Shown piece by piece: positions 1 to 6,543 of a stretch of 11,567 nt of DNA. The first letter of the stretch is position 1, and every line of letters starts with the position of its first letter. The position numbers and the translations under genes were made by a program. The notes below the pieces were generated by a model. The model was not told the DNA's origin. It did no database searches and saw only the letters and a list, made by a program, of their open reading frames with translations. Location: assembly GCA_007125875.1 (NCBI GenBank), contig SLCI01000162.1, positions 1 to 11,567 of the forward strand, read 5' to 3'. The DNA is from Kiritimatiellia bacterium. GTDB taxonomy: Bacteria; Verrucomicrobiota; Kiritimatiellia; SLAD01.

Positions 1-312
1 ACCACCGACAAGTCCAAACCAAGAGTCATGTCGAGCAAAGTCCCGATCACGTCAAAGGCGGGTATTGGGACGACGTCGAGACATCTCTGTCCCCACCAAC
101 AGGCGACCGCACGCCACCCTCAGCATCGATCCGCGGCCGCCCTGAGTGCACAGGCTGCTGGTGTTGAACGAGATCCCTCGGCTTCGCTCGGGATGACAAG
201 GTCCTTTTAGATGTCACTCTCTTACAGGCAAGCCAATGACACGCGCGCCCCCAAGGTTAGCGCCCCTCGCTGATTGACTTCTACATGCAGAATCGTGAAA
301 CTGCGCGCCGTT
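1..312. other. Intergenic/left-edge region without a supported gene
   Basis: I see no gene here. The one open frame on the plus strand (28-210) ends inside a REP-like repeat, has low-complexity Ser/Ala/His-rich content and matches no family I know. There is no convincing promoter in front of the transporter: a TTGACT at 274-279 has no matching -10 box at 16-18 bases. The only structure I can point to is the quasi-palindromic repeat described separately. Confidence 0.6.
170..208. repeat. REP-like quasi-palindromic intergenic repeat
   Basis: The stretch reads ATCCC (173-177), then a CTTCGC-containing centre, then GGGAT (190-194), followed by GACAAGG and a short T run at 205-208. The outer ATCCC/GGGAT arms pair and the centre is an imperfect palindrome. 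From memory it resembles a short intergenic repeat of the 'ATCCCTCGG...GGGATGACA' kind that recurs across many unrelated bacterial genomes; that resemblance is recall, not a search. With its short T tract it could also help terminate a transcript entering from the left edge. Only one copy is visible here. Confidence 0.45.
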
Positions 313-1776
313 ATGGAGGCGACAGGACAAGAACGAAAATCGAAGATGGTCAAGATCTGGGAGCCGAAAGGCGCTCATGGCACGACCGGTCCATTACTCG
401 CGCGCTACCACTATGCGGTGATTCTTGCTGCACTGGCCGCGGCTGGCTGGGTGGCGTTCGGTTTGTCGGCGGACGGCTTGGACGTCGCGGGCCAGCGAAC
501 GCTGGGCGTCTTTGTATTGTGCGCCACACTGTGGGTGACCGGCGTGATTCCGCTCCAGATCACATCGATTCTGGCCATCATCCTGTTGCCATTGCTCGAT
601 ATCATGTCGAGTGCGTCCGCATTTGCCTTGTTCGGTAATCCGGCTGTGTTCTTCATTCTGGGCGCGTTTATCCTTTCCGCAGCGCTGATCGATTGCGGCT
701 TGTCCCTGCGATTGACCTGCCTAACGCTCAGTAAATTCTCAGCCTCCGCCACGCACATGCGCACTGCCATCCTGTTGATTTCGGCTTTTGCGAGTTTTTG
801 GATGAGCGAGCACGCGGTGGCCGCGATGCTGTTCCCAGTGGTTATGGGCTTAGTGACGGCCTTCGGCTTCAAGCCGCGCCAAAGCCGCTTTGGTATGTCG
901 TTTTTCTTTGCCTTAGCGTGGGGCTGCATCATTGGCGGCATCGCCACCTATCTGGGGGGCGCCCGAAACCCCTTGGCGGCTGGTATTCTCTATGCAGAGC
1001 GCGGTATTCAGATCAGCTTCTTGCAACTGCTGTCGGCGTCTTTGCCGATCGTGATCATTATGCTATTCATGGCATGGTTGATTCTGAAGTGGTTTTTCCC
1101 TGCTGAGCCGGTTGATTTGCAAAAGGCGCGCGACCAGTTGTTCGCGGAACGCGAAAAACTGGGCCCGGTGTCCGCTCGCGAATGGAAGATTGGAACCATT
1201 GCGCTACTGACGATTGTGTCCTGGGTCTTTTTCCACACCTTTTTCGGTTTGGCCCCGATCGCGCTGTTGGCGGTGGCGTTGCTGTTTATCTTTCGGCTGG
1301 TCTTGTGGGCCGATATTGAAACGAACGTCAATTGGGGCATCATCCTCATGTACGGCGGTGCAATTGCCTTGGGCTCGGCGTTGCATACATCGGGCGCATC
1401 GGAATGGATGGTAGAGCGCACATTGGGGCGCTATGAATTTACGCCGGTGCAGCTGATCCTGATTATTGGGCTGCTCTCGCTTATACTGACTGAGTTCATC
1501 AGTAATGTCGCGGTGGTTTCCGTGATGATGCCGATTGGTCTCGGACTGGCGAATCGCTACGGTATTCCCCCGGAAGTGATCACGCTGGCGATCGCGCTGC
1601 CATCCGGTTTGTCTTACATCATGCCCATGGGTACGCCAGCGACTGCGATTGCCTACAGCTCCGGCTTCATGACGCAACGCGAATTCTTCACTTACGGAAC
1701 ACTGATGAACGTGCTTAGCCTCGGCACCTTCGCTTTGGTTGCTTGGTTGTACTGGCCATTGATCGGTTTGCGCTAG
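313..1776 (+). CDS. SLC13/DASS-family anion transporter (sodium:sulfate/dicarboxylate symporter-like)
   Basis: This is a polytopic inner-membrane protein of about 487 residues with some eleven to twelve hydrophobic segments, the usual size for divalent anion:Na+ symporters. Family marks are the two pseudo-symmetric halves, a GGARNPLAAGI segment after the first clamshell helix, FISNVAVVSVMMP (Ser397-Asn398-Val399) in the second half, and the late IMPMGTPATAIAYSSGF segment followed by a FFTYG turn. In place of the first-half Ser-Asn-Thr signature it has MSEHAVAAMLFP (Ser165-Glu166-His167), and the second is SNV, so ion coupling and substrate cannot be assumed; sulfate, dicarboxylates or another anion are all possible. 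The start is uncertain: ATG 313, ATG 346 and TTG 274 are all in frame and none has a strong ribosome binding site. ATG 346 would remove a charged 11-residue tail without touching a membrane segment. It is transcribed alone, convergent with the rsmA operon. Confidence 0.85.
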   Translation: MEATGQERKSKMVKIWEPKGAHGTTGPLLARYHYAVILAALAAAGWVAFGLSADGLDVAGQRTLGVFVLCATLWVTGVIPLQITSILAIILLPLLDIMSSASAFALFGNPAVFFILGAFILSAALIDCGLSLRLTCLTLSKFSASATHMRTAILLISAFASFWMSEHAVAAMLFPVVMGLVTAFGFKPRQSRFGMSFFFALAWGCIIGGIATYLGGARNPLAAGILYAERGIQISFLQLLSASLPIVIIMLFMAWLILKWFFPAEPVDLQKARDQLFAEREKLGPVSAREWKIGTIALLTIVSWVFFHTFFGLAPIALLAVALLFIFRLVLWADIETNVNWGIILMYGGAIALGSALHTSGASEWMVERTLGRYEFTPVQLILIIGLLSLILTEFISNVAVVSVMMPIGLGLANRYGIPPEVITLAIALPSGLSYIMPMGTPATAIAYSSGFMTQREFFTYGTLMNVLSLGTFALVAWLYWPLIGLR

Positions 1777-1805
1777 GGCGAAAGTTTAACCCTCTCCATC
1801 CACCG

Positions 1806-1945
1806 CCTAACGGACGTGTTGATTTATTCCCGGCACGTCGCAAGCAACGGCCCTACAGCGCGAGTATCAAGGCATTTGTAGGGCGTCCGCTTGCGGATCG
1901 CCGGTTGCTACCCTCGATTCCGAAATAAATCAACACCCCTAACGG
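1806..1945. mobile_element. MITE-like inverted-repeat element with 8-bp flanking direct repeat
   Basis: A 13-base perfect inverted repeat, GTGTTGATTTATT at 1816-1828 and its complement at 1924-1936, encloses about 95 bases. Inside are further complementary pairs: GCCCTACA (1850-1857) with TGTAGGGC (1877-1884), CGCAAGC (1839-1845) with GCTTGCG (1889-1895), and AGCAAC (1843-1848) with GTTGCT (1904-1909), so the whole piece folds into an imperfect hairpin. CCTAACGG occurs at 1806-1813 and again at 1938-1945, just outside the terminal repeats, as a target-site duplication would. It encodes no transposase, as expected of a non-autonomous element. It lies between convergent genes, so it could alternatively, or also, act as a bidirectional transcription terminator. 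I cannot assign it to an insertion sequence family. Confidence 0.55.
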
Positions 1946-2004
1946 CGGCAGCTACGGTAGAATCGCACCTTAAACGGTAGCCGCGTCCATTAGGAGGTGG
2001 ATTT

Positions 2005-2859
2005 CTAATCGCTGCACAAACGGTTGCTGAGTTCGCCCCACTTTTCGACGGGGATCGATTCAGGTCGCTGATCGGGCGCAATGCCAATGTCGCGTAACGC
2101 TTGGTCGACGGATTCGGTTTGGGAAATCACCGTCTCAGGCGCGCGCTGCAATATCGTGTGCATCTGTTTACGGCGCTGTGAAAAACACCATTTGGTTAGC
2201 GCCTGCCAGTGTGCTTGATTGTGCAGTGCAACACGCGCCTGCGGCAGGCGAAAAAATTCCACTAGCGCAGACCGCACATCCGGCGGGGGATAAAAACACG
2301 TCGCACTGACCGACTTGCGAATCACAATATCGTAATAGGTTTGCGCCAAAATGCTGACCAAGCCGTACGCCTTCGATCCCGGCGCGGCCGTCAGGCGCTC
2401 TGCAACATCGAGCTGCAACATCACCACCAACCGCAGCGGCCGCGCGTCGGCATGAATCATTTCGATCAACATGCGCGTGCCGGAAGAATAGGGCAGATTT
2501 GACACCACGTGCGAGATCGCTTCATCGCTCAGGAGCCCAGGGAGATCCTGAGCCAACGCATCGCCTTCAATTAATGTCAGGTTTGGCCGATCGGCAAAGG
2601 CTTCCCGCAAATAGGCAGCCAAACGCGGATCCTTCTCAATGGCGATCACCCGCTCGGCGCGCTTCACAAGATGTTCGGTCAATACCCCTAAGCCGGGACC
2701 GATTTCGAGCACGGTGTCCTCCGCCGCGAGGTGTGCCGAATCGAGAATGATTTCGAGGATGTTGTGATCGATGAGAAAGTTTTGGCCCAGTACGCGACTC
2801 GGTAAGATGTCGCGGTCAGCCAGTAATGCCTTGATCTCGGACGGACGTGTGCGCTTCAT
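2005..2859 (-). CDS. rsmA: 16S rRNA (adenine1518-N6/adenine1519-N6)-dimethyltransferase
   Basis: RsmA (KsgA) dimethylates two adjacent adenosines in the 3'-terminal helix 45 of 16S rRNA late in 30S assembly, using S-adenosylmethionine. The 284-residue product has the family's LGQNFLID block near residues 24-31, the SAM glycine loop EIGPGLG at 52-58, the acidic ribose-binding Glu75 (IEKD), EGDA around 98-101 and the catalytic NLPY at 121-124. The C-terminal half keeps MLQLDVAERL, SKAYG and YPPPDVRSALV. After NLPY it has SSG where NIS is common, a mild divergence. I chose ATG 2859 because its ATGA overlaps the stop of pdxA, implying translational coupling; a TTG at 2871 would add only four residues. 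It is the last gene of the minus-strand array, ending 60 bases from the MITE-like element. Confidence 0.95.
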   Translation of the reverse strand: MKRTRPSEIKALLADRDILPSRVLGQNFLIDHNILEIILDSAHLAAEDTVLEIGPGLGVLTEHLVKRAERVIAIEKDPRLAAYLREAFADRPNLTLIEGDALAQDLPGLLSDEAISHVVSNLPYSSGTRMLIEMIHADARPLRLVVMLQLDVAERLTAAPGSKAYGLVSILAQTYYDIVIRKSVSATCFYPPPDVRSALVEFFRLPQARVALHNQAHWQALTKWCFSQRRKQMHTILQRAPETVISQTESVDQALRDIGIAPDQRPESIPVEKWGELSNRLCSD

Positions 2860-3863
2860 CCTTGCGCCCAAGGGTTTGGCCGTTGCGCCAATCGGATAGC
2901 CAATTTTACGGCTTCAATCATGCTGCGCGGATTCGCTGTTCCAGTGCCAGCCAGATCATACGCCGTGCCATGATCTGGAGAGGTGCGTACAAAGGGTAAC
3001 CCGAGCGTTAGGTTCACGCCGCGTTCAAAGGCCATCATCTTGAAAGCCGCCAATCCCTGATCATGATACATCGCAATCACGGCGTCATACGCCCGTTGCC
3101 GGACCTGATGGAAAACCGTATCTGCGGGCACCGGGCCGACCAGTTGCGCGTCGCCAACGCGCGCCCGCTGCATCGCGGGCGCGATGACGGTCGATTCCTC
3201 TGTGCCCAATGCGCCCCCGTCCCCGGCATGTGGATTCAATCCACACACCGCCACGCGGCGTTGACGGGATCCCAGCCACTCCAATCCTTGCAGCGTTGTG
3301 TCGATGGTGCGCACGAGGCTGGGAATGGTGAGGCGACGAGCCACTTGGCGCAGGGGAAGATGGCGCGTTGCCAGCACGACCCGAAAATGGCCGGCCAGCA
3401 GCATCATGTCGACATGTTTCACGTCCGCACAACGGGCCAATAATTCAGTGTGTCCGGGGACATCAAGGCCTGCCTTGTCAAAGCCTTCTTTATTGATCGG
3501 CGCGGTAACGATGCCGTCCAGTTGTCCGCGTAAGGCAGCTTGCGCAGCGTGCACAATCCAATCGTGTGCTCGGCGCGCGGCCGGTGCCGAGCACGTGCCC
3601 GGTTGATATTTGAGCGGTCGCGGTTCTGGCTTCGGATCCCAACAGGTGATTGCAGCAGATGGATCGCCCTGAGTCGGATCCCACTCGGGCGGAGCCGCGC
3701 GCCTGGCTTTGCGAAAAAGCGAAGTGATATGTTCGCGATCGCCAACCAGCACAAGACGCACCTGTTTTGGCCACGTGGAGCGAGCAGCTTGCACGGCCAC
3801 TTCCGGGCCGACGCCGTTGATGTCGCCGAGCGTAATGCCGATCCTGACGGGCCGCTTGCTCAT
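2856..3863 (-). CDS. pdxA: 4-hydroxythreonine-4-phosphate dehydrogenase (pyridoxal phosphate synthesis)
   Basis: PdxA oxidises 4-phosphohydroxy-L-threonine with NAD+; the product decarboxylates and is joined to deoxyxylulose phosphate by PdxJ in the DXP-dependent vitamin B6 pathway. The 335-residue protein is of normal length. It has the N-terminal GDINGVGPE (13-21), APINK (121-125), PGHTE with His138-Thr139, HLPL with His168, NPHAG with His212, MYHDQ with His267, and the strongly conserved GLPFVRTSPDHGTA near 288-301. His168, His212 and His267 line up with the three metal ligands of the Escherichia coli enzyme, so it looks catalytically intact. GDINGVGPE differs from the GDPAGIGPE usual in Proteobacteria. 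The gene starts 5 bases after surA ends, with no clear Shine-Dalgarno sequence, and its stop overlaps the rsmA start by ATGA. Confidence 0.95.
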   Translation of the reverse strand: MSKRPVRIGITLGDINGVGPEVAVQAARSTWPKQVRLVLVGDREHITSLFRKARRAAPPEWDPTQGDPSAAITCWDPKPEPRPLKYQPGTCSAPAARRAHDWIVHAAQAALRGQLDGIVTAPINKEGFDKAGLDVPGHTELLARCADVKHVDMMLLAGHFRVVLATRHLPLRQVARRLTIPSLVRTIDTTLQGLEWLGSRQRRVAVCGLNPHAGDGGALGTEESTVIAPAMQRARVGDAQLVGPVPADTVFHQVRQRAYDAVIAMYHDQGLAAFKMMAFERGVNLTLGLPFVRTSPDHGTAYDLAGTGTANPRSMIEAVKLAIRLAQRPNPWAQG

Positions 3864-3868
3864 GAGGA

Positions 3869-4852
3869 CTATTGCGCTGCGTCCAGGTGAAAGACCTGGA
3901 CATGATGTCGGTTACGTAGTCGATTGATCCACGCCTCGAAAATGCGCTCCTCTTCAGCGCGCCGTACGCTGAGTGCCAGATCATCACGGACATCTTCGAA
4001 GCGTTGCAGTCCGCCTTCGCGTCGACCTTCCACAAATACGAGATACCAAGCCGTATCTGTTTCGATCCACTCGCTAACCTCGCCCGAGTCGAGCGCTTCA
4101 GCCGCTTGGGCTAAATCGGCCCGCAGCATGCGTTGCGGGTCAATCCAGCCACGATCACCACCGTTGGCTGCAAAGCGGTCGGTCGAGTATTGTTGCGCGA
4201 GCAGGGCAAAATCGTCCGGTGCTGCGATGGCATCCTTAATTTGCATGGCTTGTTCCCGCAGCGCACCCTGATCTGTTTCTTCGTCGATCGCGAGGGTGAT
4301 GATCCGAATACGGGTGCCGGGCTCTGTAAAGAATTCATCTCGTCGTGTTTCATAGGCCTCACGTATTTGGCGAGGGGACACGACGACATTGGGTAACACT
4401 TTTTCGCTTCGGAGCGACATGATCTTGAGCTGATCCCCGAGTTGGCGACGCCACTCCTCCATGCTCAAGCCTTCTTGGGCTAGCGCGCGTAAGAGCATGC
4501 CCCGATCCCCATCAAATTCTTCGACGAGCACGGCTTGCACTTGCTCGTCGATAATTTGACGAGGAATTTCGCCGCCCATGGCGCTGAATTCCTCCAGAAT
4601 TAAAGACCGCTCAATCGCGTTTTGCAGCACGCGTTCATACGCTTGATCCAATCGATTCATCAACTCGGCACCGCTGAACTGTTGGCGTAATTGACGCTCC
4701 ATCGGTTCAAGTGCTGAGCGCAACTCTCCGAACGTGATGACACGCTCATTGACCATTGCCGCCACGCCGTCGACGCGGATGGTCTCGGTCGCATCAGCGT
4801 TAACGCCAGCCAAGCCAAGCAGAACAATTAAAAATAAACAATATGCTCTCAT
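3869..4852 (-). CDS. surA: SurA-like periplasmic chaperone / peptidyl-prolyl cis-trans isomerase
   Basis: The product is likely a secreted chaperone that helps outer-membrane proteins cross the periplasm. It opens with a Sec signal peptide (Arg2, then hydrophobic residues 5-16, likely cleavage near ADA at 19-21). The mature start, IRVDGVAAMVNERVIT, is the classic SurA N-terminal segment, followed by a helical chaperone domain to about residue 160. One parvulin (PpiC-type) domain spans about 180-280, with RIRIITL, QQYSTDRFAANGGDRGWI and a final YLVFVEGR. At 327 residues it has one isomerase domain, against two in E. coli SurA (about 430), so it is a compact form. I chose ATG 4852; an in-frame TTG at 4861 would add three residues. 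Neither has a clear ribosome binding site. It follows nadK by 73 bases and precedes pdxA by 5. The surA-pdxA-rsmA order supports the name. Confidence 0.85.
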   Translation of the reverse strand: MRAYCLFLIVLLGLAGVNADATETIRVDGVAAMVNERVITFGELRSALEPMERQLRQQFSGAELMNRLDQAYERVLQNAIERSLILEEFSAMGGEIPRQIIDEQVQAVLVEEFDGDRGMLLRALAQEGLSMEEWRRQLGDQLKIMSLRSEKVLPNVVVSPRQIREAYETRRDEFFTEPGTRIRIITLAIDEETDQGALREQAMQIKDAIAAPDDFALLAQQYSTDRFAANGGDRGWIDPQRMLRADLAQAAEALDSGEVSEWIETDTAWYLVFVEGRREGGLQRFEDVRDDLALSVRRAEEERIFEAWINRLRNRHHVQVFHLDAAQ

Positions 4853-4925
4853 AGAGGGCAAACGTACTCAAACCATGCGTCTTGCGCAAACACCAAGTCG
4901 TCTGCAGATGCGGGCGGTCGAGACG

Positions 4926-5792
4926 CTATCGAGCAGATCCGCGCCAGTGCAACTTCTGTCGTAGCACACCGAAGTAGCGATATTCCGGCAAGTGAATGAA
5001 GCGGGCATAACCGGTATGGCGACGAATATGCACGATATCGCCGATCGCCAACTCCAGTTCACCTTGGCCGTCTGCGGAGAGAAGCGGTCGCTTGTTGTCG
5101 GGAATATCGGAAACTTGGACTGCAATGGCGCACTGGTCAGGTAATACCAAAGGTCGCGCGCTCAGCGTATGCGGACAAATGACGTTGATATTAAACACCG
5201 GCGCAAGCGGGTGAATGATCGGGCCGCCCGATGACAACGAATGGCCGGTGCTGCCGGTGGGCGTTGCGACAATCAGTCCGTCACATAGGTATTGGGCCAC
5301 TTCCTCCTCATCAATCGATAAGCCGAGCGTCAGCGCGCGGGACGAGCGACCCCAGCCCACCACGATATCATTGAGGGCCAGAAAATGTGCCATCGCACTG
5401 CCGTCTCGGTGCACAGCGCAAGCGAGCAACGATCGCTCGGAGATCGAATAATCGCCAGCCACCAGCACATCAATGGCATGCTCCAATTCGTCTTCTGTTA
5501 CACTCGTCATGAAGCCGAGGCTGCCAAGATTCACGCCTAGCACAGGCGTATCGGCTCCATCAATCAAGCGCACCGCATTCAGCATGGTGCCATCGCCGCC
5601 CAGCGCCAAAACCACATCCGCCGATTGTGCGAGTGCTTCGGGTGCCACCTGCTCCGCACCCGGTAAAAGGGATGCGGCGTCAGCCGTGGTCAGTATCTGC
5701 AGTTGTTTTTCCTCGGCCTTGTCGGCCAAGCGCTGCAGCACCGCTTGCGCGTGAGCCTTTTGCTTGTTGGCGATGATCCCTATGCGTTTCAT
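4926..5792 (-). CDS. nadK: NAD kinase (ATP- or polyphosphate-NAD kinase)
   Basis: This enzyme phosphorylates NAD+ to NADP+ in the cytoplasm, the only route to NADP in most bacteria. The 288-residue protein has the N-terminal RIGIIANK strand, the catalytic GGDGT at 65-69 (Asp67), GVNLGSLGFM at 87-95, the ALND substrate-binding pair at 139-142, the nucleotide-binding segment DGLIVATPTGSTGH beginning at 171, and PHTLSARP at 207-214. In the glycine-rich loop it reads GSTGHS where most bacteria have GSTAYS, a form I associate with PVC bacteria. ATG 5792 is the right start because it overlaps the tlyA stop as ATGA and begins exactly at the conserved first strand; a longer reading frame back to 5855 lies inside tlyA. 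A weak GGTGG sits about 9 bases upstream. Confidence 0.95.
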   Translation of the reverse strand: MKRIGIIANKQKAHAQAVLQRLADKAEEKQLQILTTADAASLLPGAEQVAPEALAQSADVVLALGGDGTMLNAVRLIDGADTPVLGVNLGSLGFMTSVTEDELEHAIDVLVAGDYSISERSLLACAVHRDGSAMAHFLALNDIVVGWGRSSRALTLGLSIDEEEVAQYLCDGLIVATPTGSTGHSLSSGGPIIHPLAPVFNINVICPHTLSARPLVLPDQCAIAVQVSDIPDNKRPLLSADGQGELELAIGDIVHIRRHTGYARFIHLPEYRYFGVLRQKLHWRGSAR

Positions 5793-6526
5793 GCTACTTT
5801 CCACCATGCCAGAAATTCCACGTTGCCTGCGGGGCCAGTGATGGGCGACCGACAAACGGCTTGCCAGTTCCAGCCCATTTCCTCTTCACCAAAAGCACGT
5901 ATGCGGCGTTGCACCTCCTGGTGCACACGTGGATCCTTAACGACGCCGCCTTTACCTACTTGTTCGCGTCCTGCTTCAAACTGCGGCTTGATTAGCGTGA
6001 TCACATCGTGCCCCGATTGCAAGACCCGACTCAGGGCCGGCAGTATCTTGGTGAGCGATATGAAGGACACATCGACGACCGCTAAATCCGGCTTGTGCTC
6101 GAACAGGTCGGGCTCCAAGTGTCGCGCGTTGAGGCCCTCGATCGGGGTCACGCGTTCGTCCTGGCGCAGCGACCAGTGCAACTGCCCTTTGCCTACATCG
6201 ACGGCATACACATGGCGCGCCCCATGTTGTAATAAGCAATCGGTAAAGCCGCCCGTTGATGCCCCAACATCGATCGCAACCCGGCTTTCGATCGGGATTG
6301 AAAACGTGTCCAGCGCAGCGACCAATTTTTCGCCGCCCCGCCCAACAAATTGTGGTGGTTGCTCGACCTCAACCTCAGTGTCGTCGGGATACGTGTGACC
6401 AGGCTTGGTGACGGGTTGATCCGCAATCCGAACCGAACCCGCGCGGATAAGGGCCTGCGCCTTTTCGCGACTTTCCACTAAGCCGCGCTGCACGAGCAGC
6501 AGGTCGAGCCGAATCTTATTGCTCAT
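5789..6526 (-). CDS. tlyA: TlyA-family 16S/23S rRNA (cytidine-2'-O)-methyltransferase
   Basis: TlyA proteins 2'-O-methylate cytidine 1920 of 23S rRNA and, in some species, C1409 of 16S rRNA, modifications that help capreomycin bind. The 245-residue protein has an N-terminal S4 RNA-binding domain (residues 5-55: RLDLLLVQRGL, SREKAQALI, GSVRI), the linker FVGRGGEKL, and a FtsJ-like domain with the SAM loop DVGASTGGF at 86-94. Lys67, Asp152, Lys180 and Glu237 fit the family's K-D-K-E catalytic tetrad at nearly the spacing of the Mycobacterium tuberculosis protein, so it should be active. GKGGVVKDP (191-199) is a further family mark. It begins 17 bases after the htrA-like gene, with GGAAGG overlapping that gene's stop region about 12 bases before ATG, and couples to nadK by an ATGA overlap. 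Whether it modifies one or both subunits cannot be read from sequence alone. Hemolysin annotations for this family are historical. Confidence 0.92.
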   Translation of the reverse strand: MSNKIRLDLLLVQRGLVESREKAQALIRAGSVRIADQPVTKPGHTYPDDTEVEVEQPPQFVGRGGEKLVAALDTFSIPIESRVAIDVGASTGGFTDCLLQHGARHVYAVDVGKGQLHWSLRQDERVTPIEGLNARHLEPDLFEHKPDLAVVDVSFISLTKILPALSRVLQSGHDVITLIKPQFEAGREQVGKGGVVKDPRVHQEVQRRIRAFGEEEMGWNWQAVCRSPITGPAGNVEFLAWWKVA

Positions 6527-6543
6527 GATCGCGTGTTACCTTC

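Noticed and set aside
28..210. 60-residue plus-strand open frame at the left edge
   Set aside because: Its C-terminus (DPSASLGMT) is the translation of the REP-like repeat, it has no ribosome binding site and no recognisable family, so it is most likely chance.
1743..1928. 61-residue open frame spanning the transporter end and the MITE-like element
   Set aside because: It overlaps the transporter in another frame and then reads through the inverted-repeat element, so it is not a plausible gene.
1946..1980. Possible intrinsic terminator downstream of rsmA (GCGGCAGCTAC with GTAGCCGC)
   Set aside because: The stem is short with a three-base bulge and a 20-base loop, and no T tract follows in either direction.
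1991..2000. Near-perfect Shine-Dalgarno sequence TAGGAGGTGG on the plus strand
   Set aside because: It points into the antisense of rsmA with no start codon at suitable spacing and no coding frame, so it is treated as coincidence.
3490..4035. 181-residue minus-strand open frame across the surA-pdxA junction
   Set aside because: It is a shadow frame over two confidently identified genes; its sequence is rich in Arg/Ser/Thr with no domain.
4853..4925. Internal promoter in the nadK-surA gap
   Set aside because: TTGCGC with TACGTT at 17 bases is the best candidate and matches too few consensus positions; the TTGCGCAA palindrome (4872-4879) alone is not enough.
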